From: Pisaster brevispinus
Lineage: Eukaryota > Echinodermata > Asteroidea > Forcipulatida > Asteriidae
Length of the DNA: 64,000 bases
Assembly (NCBI GenBank): GCA_023634235.1
Contig: JAMKCF010000015.1
Span: 1,837,698 to 1,901,697, forward strand
Direction: 5' to 3'
The translations under genes and the position numbers were made by a program. How positions within the stretch are numbered: position 1 is the stretch's first letter; every line of letters begins with the position of its first letter. The notes beneath the pieces were generated by a model that had not been told where the DNA came from, made no database searches, and saw nothing but the letters and a program-made list of their open reading frames with translations. Shown piece by piece: positions 13,901-28,500 of the stretch.

Positions 13901-16900
13901 TCATACATAATTAATAGTAAACTTTGGTGAACCTACCGACAAAAAAAAAGTCAAACAATTGTGAACATTTTGAGAAATGCAAGAGGTTGGTCTAAACGAA
14001 TTCATTGTAATTACAGACAAAACTGATATATTGTTAAACTTCAATAATACAAACCTGTCACTAGACACACTGTAAAAACAACAACTTTTTCCTATTTGTT
14101 ATTGTTGAATTGTACAGTGAAAATTATCTCTTGATATATTTGACGATCTTTGATGCAGTCATTCACATCTATCTAAACCAATGCAATCAAACCAAGGTTG
14201 GAAGGTAAACAAGTCTGTTGTCTTGTTATGTTATATGAGTAAGCATCAATATCACCAAGAGGTAAGCAGGGAATACGACTGATAATTAAACTGGTTTCCT
14301 ACCCGCATAGTAGAATCAGCTCTCTCGTCTTAGGTTCATCGACCTCGTAGCATGTTCCCCCGTTACTGCAATAAGTACCTTCATTACACATCTCATCGGC
14401 GGTGCCTTAGGGTTACAAGAAATGAAGTCTGGGGTTTATACATCTTCAAATAAAGCCGCGTGCAAATTGGGTAGCTAGTGTTTTATACTGTTGCTTTTGA
14501 AGTCGGCTGCAATGTTGAAGAACGTCTAAGAAATGAATGACTAGTGGCTGATAGCTGCTACCGCAAAATTAAAGTTTGGGTGTACGAATTTCGCTCCTTT
14601 TAATGTAGCCAGAAACACTAAGCTGGCCATAGCCGCAGCCTAAAGCATCACCTCGAGCACAGCTTTGAAGAGGAGTGGCATTTGCAACGAGGCTGTTTGA
14701 TTTAGCAACGCCCTCTACAGCAGCGCCAACTTCGCTCAAATTTCCATGAGTTTAGGAAGCTCTTTAGAAGATGGAGGATTTTAAAGAAAATTATTGAGTT
14801 CCCAGGCTTTCACGAGGAGAAGGGATGTAAATGACCGGGATGATTGGACATGAGAGAGAGAGAGAAAGAGAGAGAGAGAAAGAGGGTAGGATGGGTAAGA
14901 TGGTCACAAAAGGACACGAACCAGACTTTAATGTGAGATGGTGAGAATAGTAATAAAAACAAACTAGAAAAACAAACATAAACAGTTGTAAGATTTTGTT
15001 GAATTGCTACTTAAGGACACTTTGTTGCTACTTGAGGCTAGACTACCTATCTAAACAGGGGGCTGTTATTCTCTTAAAGAGAAACTAAATATAAAATACT
15101 GCAGGTAGAACGTATTGATTTAGTCAAACTAGAGGTTATGGATGGTTGGGTGGCGGGGGTAAACGCAAGGACTTCCCAGTGAAGGCAAACTGAGATTTCG
15201 TCAATTAGAAAGAATATTTGAGTTGTTAACTTCTCTTGAGGTAAAAAAAACAAACAAGAGAGAATCGGTATATGATGCGAAGACGTTTCACGCTCAATCA
15301 AGATGATGCATCATTATTCCCATCCGAACCACAGATTCACGACCAATTACGAATCACCCCCTTCTTCCAAGGAGTTCCGTTTCATTATCGCAAGCACACT
15401 GACATATGATATAGCACGGTTTGATAGCTCCTCTCCAATGATTGCTTTCTCCGCAATGACGTCGTCAGAGATCATGACGGAAACATTTCCTTCTTTCCTT
15501 GATGTTAAAAACACACGACGTGATGAATGTCTGATTGCAATTGTCATTCGTCTCTGATTACCTCCAAAGAGTATAAACGTCTTGTGAGACTGCGTGGGGG
15601 GGGGGGGAGGGGGGGCGGGATGCGTTTTAAGGTCAGAGGAAACTTCTTATTTATTCAGCAAGGAGGATTTTGTATCTAGGATTTCTTATTCCTAAGGGGC
15701 GTTAAGCTAACTATGGGGATTGTCCTTCAATACTTTGGGATGTCTTGGGTTTCCTGTGAGTGTAAATTGGGAATATGCTGAGCGAAAGGAAGTATTTTCA
15801 GAGACACAAAAAAAAGGTCCAATGATTCAATTTTCTGTCTACGTTATGATTTGCTTGTTTCATTCGCTTCAAGAGGTTATTTAGCGATGTGAGATTGTGG
15901 CTCAAGATAAAACGATGTTCCTGTGATGGCATTTTGTTTTTATACACTATTTATCACCAGTTAAAAAGAAAGAAAGAAAACAAAAAGAGAAAAAAAGGAC
16001 TCAGAAGTAAGTTTGTGCCGCAACGGAATGTCAAGTAATCAACCACATTTCGAAAATATTTTTGTTTTGTAATAACATCGCCATGAAATGTTAATTACTT
16101 TGGCGTTTAATGAGGGCACAAGATGTTCATCGATTCAATGAGGCAGAAATAGTCAACCAGACATGTTTTTTTTTACTGATAAGAAAAATATAATGTTGAT
16201 GAAGGTTTAGTAGAGATGCAAGAAGGAACAGACGATGGGGATGGATGAGTGAAGAATGTGAGAGAAGGATAAATTATAATGAAATGATAGCATATGCAGC
16301 GCCTTGTGAATGAAGCCAGTGGGGTAAAAAGCCAACATGTCCCCCATGATGCCAAGCCGTTGTTTCCACCGTTTTGCCCCATAGCTGATAACAAAACAAA
16401 TCTGCCCAATTGACGCATAGCTCACTCAGCGTGACTACTAATACATACCTACTCTTTGCTGGAACAAAATTCGTTATTAGGCAAAAGAAATGTGAATGGT
16501 TCAAAAGGTAGTCTCCTCGTTACGAGCAGCCATTTTGTTTTTTTCTTCCATGTAAATTTATATCACCAAAACGAGGCTAGAAGGTAAAATTTGCTTTCTT
16601 TTTTAGTTGAATAAAAAGTAATCCGATAGGATCGGCCGCTACATAATAAATATTGTGAGGAAAATGTTCTCTTCTGACCGTTCACAAATCCTCAAAAAGA
16701 AAACATCCCAAAGTGAAACAAATTCCACCAAAATGTTGTCCAATTTCAAACAATAGGCCTAAGAACATAAATATTTATTTACAAATGTTTGCTTGTAAAT
16801 ACATATTTTCGTTTGCTAACCAAAAAGGAACATTTAGTATTCTTTTGGTTTACGCTTGGGATGTTTTCTTTCAAAGTTAATCAACAGCATTTACGTCCAA

Positions 16901-17235
16901 TCTACTTCAATCAATCAGTTCTATAATCTACAGCAGTGTTTAAGCAGGTGCACACTCTATCTGTCTAAAAAACTCCACCAAAAAAAAAAATCAAAATCAA
17001 AAATCAAATTCCTTAAACAAAATATCTTATACCGCTTTTGGCTTCTGCGTCTCCATGGAAACAGATACAAAGAGTTATCCCGCCTTTTGTTGGTTGGTAA
17101 TTGAAGCCCCCCCCCCCTCCCCCATTAAAATATCTTGACGTGGAATGCCATAATTTTGAAAGCGTGCTTTATCCAGGATTTCACCTCTCGGTGGTGTAAA
17201 TATTGGATTAATCCCAGCACAATGCAAACCAAGAA

Positions 17236-17272
<37 letters not shown>

Positions 17273-19539
17273 ATGCAATTTCCCGCATACCATTTTCAAG
17301 TCTTCAGAATCTTGCAAGATAAGATGTGGTTTTTTTTCTTACATAAAGCGGAGATGTTAGTGTAAATTAAACTAGCTTCTCTGTTAAATCTGGAAGCTCT
17401 TATCTATAAAAGGAAAACAGCTAGTCTTGCCACTCAAAAATAAAAAAAAGTTAACGTGGGATTTAAGTTCTATGAAAAAGAAATACTTTGGCTGAAATTT
17501 TGTGGTCACTACTGAAAACTGATGCAATGAAATGATTTAAAAATGGGTAAAATGTGGGAATGAAACCTGTTTTATGAGGTTGATTCCAAAAAAAGAAGAC
17601 TGTTGTAAACCAAGTGCAGGAAATAAAAACAATTGTATTACACTTGGAAAAGTTCGTGTTAACATGCTAACTTGGTTGAACTATGAGTCGAGTATTTTGA
17701 AGTCGTAACTGACATTACTGAACTTTCTCCATGCATTGTTTTTGCTAAAGTTTGGAGACTGAATTAGTAGTATTTTTGATGCAATTCTAGTTGCAACGTA
17801 TCCCGTAAGTATTTCTGACAGAACAAGGCGGACTTAGACATAACGTGGTAAAATTGACATTGGGATAGTCTTCTAAACGGAAAATTATTTGTTTCCAAAC
17901 ATGGACAATGTCGTTCAATAACGACTTGGGAAAGAGACTACGAGAGAGAGAGAGGGGGTGATTTGATTGGTCGATTGGTGTGCACCTGCTGCGATACCGC
18001 TGCCATCTCCTGATGACAAGGCTAACTCACTGGAACATGTCTCCCCATAATACCCCGCCTCGCACTGGCAGGTACACCTGACTGGGTCTAGGGTGCCGTG
18101 GTCCGGGTCGCAGGTCTTGTCGCACAGAGTGTCGCACGTGTCGCCCATGTAGTTCTCATTGCACACGCAACTGCACCTGTAAAGGAGGGGCGGGGCGAGG
18201 GCAGGTGGGGGACACACACACACACATACAAAAACAGGATTAGAAATGAGTCAGAGAATACCCAAAATGAAAGTAAAGGCTCAAATATACCATGCCCGAT
18301 ATGGGGGAGAGGGTATCCCCCAAATGTCCCCATACTTTAACACACTATTTTCCTCTTGTACAAAATTACCCCCCCCCCCATAATCCTCTAAAGAGTTTCT
18401 GTGATTCCACGCAAGCAATGAAGACACTCTGGATTATAAAAGCCTGCCAGAGGTTCACAACAAACTCCCCCGGATTTCGTCCTAGCCCAACCCCCTTCTA
18501 CACCTTGCAAAGCCTTGAATATCCCTCAACGTCTCCCTGCTGCCATCATTGTGTCTTCTTTAAACTCAAGACAGAAGCACAAATAATTCAACATACTTCA
18601 TCTCTGCATATCAAACTCATTTGGAACATCCTTCATTTCTTAATTCTTGTCGTGGAACTTCAAGCAGATGGACAAGTTCTTATACGTAATTGACATAAAT
18701 ATGAATATGCATGTATGCAAATTATCCCGAACTTGAGCTAAAGCCATGATTTTGAATGATCAACTCAAATTTCATCGAAGTGACCTGTACTGAACCTTCA
18801 TCATTTTCGATCAGTAAGCACCGACCCACCACATCTAGACGGCTTTATGAAGCAGAATTAATACGACGGTCATTTCACGTCAATGATCCAGCAGCGTGTA
18901 GACTGCGCTGGCCCCTCGCCCGAGGGACAAAATAACAAGATGATGTTCCAATAACTGGCTGACGTCACCAGTATCTCGGCAGCCATTTTGTTTTTCATTG
19001 ACTTTGTTTTATACAACCGAGATGGGTGTTCAAATCAAATAGACTGGTGCTTACCAAAACAGTTTGGTGTGTAGGATTTTTCAGTGGTAACAGGGAGACT
19101 AAACCACTAATCATTAGAAAGACAAGGAATATTGATTCCATAATATTCTTATCTTATCAAAATAGACTGGTACCACTCAAAACCAAGATCGTGTCCGAAT
19201 TAGAGGATCCGGCTGTGGCTAGCTTGTCACGTGAACCGTGATTAGGCACAGGACACTATAGCAACATCCTTAGCAACAGCCGCAGCCATAGCCCAAGCCG
19301 CCATTTTGATCCCGGCCCAATACTCAACACGTAGACAGATTTGAAACTTTTTACTTACTCATCTTGATCCATCCGTCCATGCTCCCCGCAGTCTAGGTTA
19401 CAGGGTTGGCCCGTTGATATGGTCAATAGAGGGATGTTACATGACAGACCATCCCAGCCGGTCTCACAACTACACTCACACCGCTTCACGTTCAACTCAC
19501 CGTTTTCGCAACTCAGGGCGCAGATTTCTAAAGACAGAC

Positions 19540-19581
<42 letters not shown>

Positions 19582-22500
19582 AAATCAATAATCAAGATTA
19601 CAAGATAAGGGTGCTGCTATCGTTTTGACGGAGTAAATTCATTCATTCTTTAATCTTACCTGTACAGTTTGGCTAGTACGTTATGTTTTGGTTTTAAACG
19701 AAGCATCACAATATAAAGACTCATGGTTTGTGATGTGGGACTAATGACATCTCTACTCAGTTGTGGTGGTTATAAAAAAACACCCAACAAACAAACACCC
19801 CAACACCTCCACAAACAAACGAATACCCCCCCCAAAAAAAAAACCCCACAACAACAACAACAACAAAAAACCCGACAACAACAACAACAACAACAAAACA
19901 ACAACAACAAAACAACAACAAAACCGACGTTTCGACCATGGTGTGATCATCATCACAGAGAAACCTCACATGGTTTGAGATAAAACGGCAAATTAAAGCA
20001 GTTTCACATTTGACAATCCCCCTCCCAAAACCCGCACAGATTGCATAAAAAACTACACGATTTCCCTTGTCATTTACTTCAAACCCAGCAAGAAAAACGT
20101 GACTCATCCATCAGTCGCATTATAATCTATCCGAGTAGAGATCAACAAATATTCCTGAGATCGGACCCGTTCAGATTGGATGATTACACCTTGTTGAGGC
20201 GTCAGATTTAATTTAATCCACACTACGTCAAGCGAGGTTGGGGAAATCAGGCTCAATATTGGCGGGAAAAAACCAGCCCAAACATTCACACATCGAGAAT
20301 AAAATGGCGCGAAGGTGGTGGTGCACAAGCTCGCCTGGCAAAACTCTAGCACCCGAATTTAAGTTTATGTTGTAGTGGGGGGAGCGAGGTTGAATTTTCC
20401 GATTATTTGGAATTATTTGGGGGAAGATTTTTCGTCACGCTGGGTGTATTTATCGGCAAAATCTTTGTAGAATTTTTACATATTAAAATTCATTTGATGC
20501 GGTTATCACCTCGTTGGAATTTACTACCTGAAATTTATTTTGGTTATTTTCTACTCTAGCGAGTAGGGATTTGTAGTGGGTGGGGGTGGGGGTAAAGTGT
20601 ATATAGAGGAGGAGAGGAAGGGGAGAAATAAATATTTTTCTTGGCAAGGCTCTTGTGACAGCAGCCTTGAAATGGCATGACTCATCCCGTTATCGGTATA
20701 CTCCTTAGTTTGTATCTTCAATAAATAATCTGAATAAATATTTTGACTCGACTGCTATTACTTAGTATATTACAGACACCCTGTATCCATCCACGCCCAC
20801 AAGGAAGTAGAGACTTCATCGAGGAAACTGAGGCCTAACTGAAAGAAACTTAAAGAAAACCTGCGCAGTTTTTTTTTTTTTTTTTTTTTTTTTGGGTAAC
20901 CTCATTTAAGAAGTTATCTCGTAAGCCATTTTGTTTTTCAACTTTCTTTTCTTCAGATTGATGAATAAAACCAAGATGGGTGTCCAAATCAAATCAAATG
21001 TCTTAAGAAAGACATCTAAGAAGTTACACTCAGCTCCTATCAAATCACCAAGATGGTGTACTTTCGAACTGTCACCTCATCCGGATGACTTGCCTTTAAC
21101 TGAAGGTGTTCAACTCTTCTTGAAGTTTTCTTTCGAATCCAATAAAAGACTGCTTCGTTACACAATCTCAAAACCCAGATAGACCTCATTAAATAACACA
21201 CACACACGCAGAGGCATGTAAGATGCGATCTGTAGCTTTCGTCATCCAGTGTCTCTGAGCAAGATTTACACAATATAAGACGGCCATCCTCGTCCTCATT
21301 GCAGCCTGGAGGAACATCAGCGAAGCCTCAGACAACATCCAAACATGTCTTGAGCTGTGATGGGATCGTCTCAGAAGGAGACCGGAGGAAGGGTGCCGGA
21401 GCATGCGCCACGCCCCAAGGCAACTTCTTTAAGGTGAATTGTCCTCCAAAAATGTTCAATGAGGTTGTTATAGCACTTGCCTTAAGGGGGTGGAGAGGAA
21501 TGGAAGGAATGTCGGGAGATTGGAGATGATAATAATGCTTATCAAAACCATGAGAATTAATTGCAATACTGGTAAAAAACAAAATGGTAGTTTTAATAAA
21601 AAAAATTGTCCGCGTGTATATTTCTGTAATTTGATGACAATTTATTATTACCTAACCCTCCTTGTATAGTTGTTTTTTCTGGGCGGATATCGAAACATCA
21701 AATTTAATAACTTATTATCATTTTTTGATTAAACGAATGCACTTTTAATTAAACATGTTGTTTGTTTGAATGTGGGTATATTTTCGTGGTGAAACTAGGG
21801 GAAAACACATTCGTTTATATTTAGAACAGACAGATCTGGAATCAATTAAAATTCACAATCTATTTCTTAACCCCTATGTAAAAATATTTCATAAAAGATA
21901 ATAGCAAGTGATAAATCATAAGGGAAACTGCCTGGGTAAATTTTTAATAACTTGGGATTGAACAAAGCAAAATTGACTGGAAGATATTATGTTCCATTCC
22001 AGAACAAATTTCATATTTCTACCTATATGCTTACAAGTCGTATTACATAAAGAGCCTTTCATTAATTTCATTTTGTAATAATTTCTCAGGATTTACGCTT
22101 CACGTGATCACAAAAGGCCGAGTCTCGAGTCTCCAACATCAGATCAGAAAAGATCTGTCTTAAAGAAAATGAGGCAACCCCGGGGTGTGTTCAAGAAGTG
22201 GAGCGAAATAATTGACAGATTTTGCTCCCAGTGGTTCCTCGAATTAATCTATTTCTTGCGTCTAATTGCGTTTGCCGCAAAAACATAATTTCAACATATG
22301 TTTTTTTTAATAGAACAAATGAAAGAAAGGGACTTATAAACCAAGGTTGGGTTGGACAATGACAAAAGGCAACTACAATGCTTCCAATAAAAAGAATTGT
22401 GGAAAATACTAATGGGGCTCTGACGTGAATTTAGGTAAATTTCTTCAGTCTATAATTAATTCCGGGTGATTGATTTGATTTGATGGTTCGGTAGGTACAA

Positions 22501-25500
22501 GAAAACAGTAAACCAAGACGCTCACTGATGACATGATTTCACTACAAGAGGAGTTCCTGGCACTCAACATGAAGGACTCTCCTCGTAATCAAATCAACTG
22601 CACAAAATCATGCCATAGATATTAAGAAATCTCATTAAAAAACGAGGCGCTCTGAAAAAAAATCTTCGCTTGTGAAGAATTCAAAATTTTCATTATTATA
22701 TATTGTCTAGGATGTAAAGACTTTAAATTTAGCGACTTGAAAAATGAATCCATACATATTTCCAATACCAAAGGCGATTAGGAAGTTCTCGTAAAATTAG
22801 CAACAATAATTTACGCTTTCTTAAATCCTATTGACGATTTTGATTTGAATTACGTGAAGACTTTCAATTTCTTGAAAGAGTTGTCACAACTTTTATCGAA
22901 CATTTCTGAACAACAATTTCATCATCTCCGGAAACACTTCCTTTTCTGATTCCGAGACGTGAGGACCAAACTCCCCCAAAATATTAATTTCGCCTTAATG
23001 ATTAGCCGTCAGCATAACAACGCCCGAGGTGATATCACGTGATCGATAGGCAAGTGGGAGGTGTGACCGGCGTGGAGACCAAGTTCGTGACTTGGTGCGT
23101 CTACTCCCAACGATTCCTCTTAAGTCAACATTTCCTATCGACTTAAAAAATCGATAAGACGGGCCTGCGATAACTCATCTCCTACGATCCGCATCATCTT
23201 TGAGTTAGTCATCTCTATGATCTCTGAGATGGCTTTAAAGAGATGGGTGTCACTCGATTTAAGAAGTGTTAAAATGACTTCAATTTCATCTTGTATTTTT
23301 GTTTTGTCCTCCCCCCCCCCCTGCACTAACAGTTATCTTATAAAAACCAAGGATTGCTGCAAAACTCGGTCATGTTTCCTGTGTGTAATTACAATAATGC
23401 ATGCTGAATCTGATTATGGGGCCAGACTACTTTCTCCCTCTGAGTCGCTATCATCAATATATGTTTTCTCTTTAAAGTTTCACAAAATCTTTCTGGGAAC
23501 TCATTAGCATAACGGTCAGTTGTCAAATTTTTTTTTTCTCGAATAAAACAAATTGCCGAAAGGAGGGATGACCTTTCCCCGCGGGGTTAATGAGGTCAGT
23601 TCCTGACCTGACCAGACTGAGCGGATTTATGGCTGAGAGCGACGAAAGACAATAAATAATGAAATCTCAAACAACTGTCATCTTTCTGTAAGTATGCAAC
23701 CGATTTGGCCTTGGCAATTATATACCGTCAAAACGTAAACAAAGCTTGGATGTTAAATCAATTAACTATGAGCTCTTTTTTAAAAATCCACTCATTGTTT
23801 TGGACCGAATCAATCTAGCAGATGCGTTGCAGGAACAAGAAAACTAAAGGAGTATATAATTACAAAATGATCGATTAATCATACACTAGAATCAATCTCT
23901 CGGTAAAGACACCCACGACATAGGCCTCTTGAAGAGGTTCAAATTACGGCTCGTCCTCCAGGAGTTCAATCAAACTGCTACATCCACAATCGGAAAGGTA
24001 TCGCAACTTAGGACTGGTCAAAAACATCCACAATCCGGAATGGTATCGCCACTAATGACTGGTCAAAAACATCGACAATCCAGAAAGGTATCACCACTTA
24101 GGACTGGTCAAAGGCATGAGTTCAAATTGTTTTATGAACATAATAAGTATGTGTTTTTTTCCTACAAATAACAACAAAGAGCAATAAACAACAACATCAA
24201 CAATAACAGCAGCAACAACAAAAACAGCAACAACAACAACGACCACAACAACAAAAAGCTCACAAATGTTCTAGTAGCATTATATAAAATATAGATGCAG
24301 AGACGAGAAAGTTGAAGCATAAAACGAAAGCTTATAGATTAAGAGGAAAAGTATTGAGGAGGATTGCAGAATTGTGTTTTTCAACCCGGTTATATTCAAT
24401 AATAGATGCGTTTGGCGCAAAGAAATCGTGAAAATAACTGCAGGTAGAGTATAAATAGAACACTTCGAATTCACCAGTAAAATAAAGCAAAAGTACTTCT
24501 CCGAAGGGCGAGCCCAGGAATGAAAATGTCACTGAAGACTGCAACTTTCAAACAGACAACCATATAGCGATGAACGGACGGATCAAATATCCTTCAAGAC
24601 TTCAGGAGTGAGGAGGAGACACCCTGAGGGGAACGGACATTCAAGACGGACGCTCTCTAAAGAAAACATCCAAAGCCCTTCTTATCATTTCCCAAGTTTA
24701 TTGCAGTTGTTATAGAACAGCTACAATGCGTCCCGCATCTCCTTAAGTTCAGAGATACGTGTCGCGTATCTTACAGGAGTTCCTCACGCAGTCCAAAGTA
24801 CATTGACTATCATTTACCTCTTTCCTTTCCGTTTTTGAAGAGAGAGGGAGAAAAAACAACCCTTGAACAATTTCATAAAACTTACCATGCCCAATTATTT
24901 ACGACTTTCCTTTTAGGTTTGGACAATAGGTGAATAAATTTCAAATCATTACTGAGCGATTTGGTGTAATTTGAGTGTGCAGGTTTTTAATGAATGGCGA
25001 AGCCAACACGCAAAGATTTAGTGCTGCAGATCGTGTTACCTCAGAGCCATCGAAGCTTGTGCCCGAACAAAATAAGGGAATAATGGACCGGGAAAGGTCA
25101 GGCTGAGGGTACGGCGATACTTGCTTCGTTAGCAACGGGTTGTTAAATTCCAGCTTCATTGATAACGACAGGTCTGAGGGATCAGATAAATGCCAAGGAA
25201 AGGCTGTAAAGAATGTAAGAAAATACATAAAGGAATGTCATGGTAGTTTCTTCTTGGACCTGACGGAAGTAAACTGTTACAACAACATTCGTACTTTGAG
25301 ATCAGGATTAGAAATCTTTAAAAGGTCACAATAAGTCAGAGACACATTCAGGCCAAAGTTTCACAGGATAAGAAAAACGAGGTTATTGGACACCCTCCGC
25401 TGAAACAATGAACAGTTTTTATTAAACCTAACTTGAATTACAACCTCGTTTCCTCTCATTTTTGTTCACTGCTTTGGTCATTCCCGGTCACGCCACTGCT

Positions 25501-28500
25501 TTGGCCCAGTTCAACTCTCCTTAAAGTTCGCGGTCATTTCCTTAAGGTTAGCTAGGAGTCTAATAACAGTCTGGAGCCGGCTCTATTCACTAAACCCATG
25601 ATATTCCAGAAGTAATAAAAAACTTTGTATTGACCCAAGAAACGAAATTCAAGATGACAGAACGAGCGGATGCAAGCCGAGCGCCCGAAGAAAAAAATCC
25701 TAAGTTGAAAGAGGGTTGATATATCAAGTTAATTTGAATAGTACGGCGTCTTTAAATTGGTTCGGTTAACTTATTGGGAGACGTTGTCCTAAATAAACAA
25801 AGCCCCGTTGGAAAAAAAACAACAACTTTGCCCTCAAAAGAAGTTTTCAACGACCAAATATTCAAGTAGGGTGTTTTTCCCTAGTATTGCGCAATAGTTT
25901 ACAGTTCTACAACACGAACTTTGATGTTCTATTCATTTCAGATAAAAACACACACAAATCCTGTTTGATTATTTTATTGTGACTATAATCATAAAACCAA
26001 TTTATTTTCAAGAACTCGTTCTAATAACATAAACCTTCTATTGTTATCTGATACAAATCTCACGAGGACCATGTCTGCTCGCTCATGCCACTACCATAAA
26101 AAAAAAAAACCCAGTTATTCTCTCCAGTCATGAACTTTGGAACACTTATCCATCCTTCGGTAAACATAAAAAATAAAAAAAAACACCAGAAATACCCCTT
26201 AATGAGATTACGCAAAGGGTCCACCAGCTCCACTGAATGTCAATAAGAAATACGAAAATAAATTAACCTGGAAACTGTTTTAAAAAAAACCAAAACAACA
26301 ACACATTCCTAAAACAGTTCGTAATTCTTCCTCAAGACTTCTTCATCAAAACTCTCATCAAAACCGTCTTAATCTTGACGCTATAAATCTTAGCTCCCTG
26401 AGCATATTCTCCAAAAGACAAGGGTCGACCTCGCCCTAGCCATGACAAGCTTGCTTCAGGAGACAACCCCACCCCCCCCCCCCCCGATGACAATCTTCTC
26501 CAATTCTCAGTCGGCCAATCCTGAATCCAGGCCAGACTGGTAGGATTTTCATCAGTCGCCCTGGCTGTTCATTCAGCCCGAGACATGACGGATACCTCAG
26601 ATTAATCGCAACAAACCTCAGTGGATACCTTTTAAGTTCCCTTAACGTTTGTACACATCGCCCCAAAAATAAAACCCCCACTATATACCCCAAATCTCGT
26701 CTCTCTCCTCTTGGGTCGTGATACAAACTTGATTCTTTGTTTGCACCACCAACCATGCAAAACTATTTCAAAATGTTCCCTTTTTTCATGTTTTTTACAA
26801 AGTTAGTTTATTCAACAGAACATTCTTGATCATATTTCTAAGGGTTTATTGGTAAAATTGACATTCACTTTTTTACAAACTGAGCTTGAGAAATAGTCTG
26901 TACCCTGTGCTTTTCTGTTACCCTTTTTTTGACAATCAGTGTTCATAGTTGTAAGTACAGGGGACACGACAAAGATGGCGGCTGCATGAAAATCTCCCCT
27001 GTTGCATTCACGTGGATCAGTGGTTTTATCGTAGTGGAGTCGTAGTGGTTATTTTTATTTTTAAGTCGTTGGACTGCCCCTTTAAGGTGCCACTCTCGAA
27101 TGAACTTCATCTGAGAACAAGACTGAGCTAAAGTTACAGAGAGGGCTGCACTATCCACCGCATGTATATACAGCGTGGAGCAATTTGACTCAGATTGAAC
27201 GTCTTAAAAACGAAGTATCTCGGTTACAAAAGGCAGCAGGCAAAAAGAAAAAAAAAAAACCTCGACAACACAAACACAAGTCATTTTGATTAAACAGCCT
27301 GCAGATGGGAAACCATTTGAACATTACACACGAAATGATGTGGAATAAAACAAATCGCGAACCATGGGACCCGCAAGGCACATTAAACTGTACATAATCA
27401 CATCATGTATTCTGCATCTGCTCATCACATCTTAGACGCTGGATGCTATCCCAATTATCGTCAAGATGTCGATAGCATTTTGCTCTCTTTCCAAATGACA
27501 TCCTCAAGACGAATGCACTTTATTAGATTCTAATGAGTTTCAATCATTCACTTCTACTCGAACCCCCCCCCCCCAAAAAAAAAAAACCAAACAAACAAAC
27601 AAACAAACAAACAAAACGATAAAAACTTTTTTTTTAAAATCCCATCAGTGTTTCCTTTTTAAAAAGTAATTCTAAATATCTCGTAGTATACCACAATTTA
27701 AACTCTTTCAAAATATTTATCGAATTTAAAACCTGAAAGTTTAAAAGGGTTTGTAAAAGAAGTCATATGTTATCATTTATTTGTCACGCATGTCTAGAGA
27801 TGATACAACAAATGGCGCTTTACTCTCATCAGTCTGTCAGCCTGGATCGTGTAAACGCAATTCATCAAGTTTTACTTCCCCTATAAAAAAAAAAAACAAT
27901 CCCAAATTTCAAATTAAGCTTATCAGCAAATCTGGATCAGAGTTTATGGACCGTGGAGCGTCGAGATCCGTTCCTGTGATCACATGCCTCCAAGCTACTT
28001 ATCCTATTGGCTGGTTCCGTCTTGAAGGAGGCTAGCTCACCGAGTTCATTAAGAGGGACCCCCCCCCATGTCTGCTTAAATGGGGGGGGGGGGGGAGCGC
28101 TGCATAGAAAGTGCAGCGTCACGCTTTGCTTACGAGCAACCCGGGAAGATCGCGGCAAGGAGTATGCATTGACCACGAAGGGCTTGCAATCAGCACGGCA
28201 AATATTCAAATTCAACAAACCGTGTCTAGTCAAATATCTACGAGGTTTATATTCAATAGATCTTGGGTTCATTTTTCAGTTTGAAGATCAGAAATTCATT
28301 AACCCTACCGGGAGAGTTTCTAAAGATTATATATTTTTTTATATATATATCTGGAGTTAAATTTAATCAGACCATATTGAGTTTAAAATCTAGACGATCG
28401 ATAGAGTTTGATAGCGTTGAACTTTGTATTTCAAAAGGCACGATGAAACTTTCTGCAGATGTCATCTTGTTTAATTAAACTAGCAAAAAAAAAAATAATA

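Larger units (their letters stand above)
14406..18030 (-). other. Intron between exons 3 and 4
   Basis: 3.6 kb. Holds GA microsatellites at 14850-14884 and 17241-17270, a G-run at 15596-15618, and AGCC-rich repeat sequence at 14605-14645. Confidence 0.8.

Noticed and set aside
15282..15300. GACGTTTCACGC as a further hammerhead-like site
   Set aside because: Reverse strand lacks a stem II and the 5' core box.
18292..18693. 133-codon plus-strand open frame
   Set aside because: Antisense within the intron between exons 2 and 3; composition follows simple C-rich and repeat sequence.
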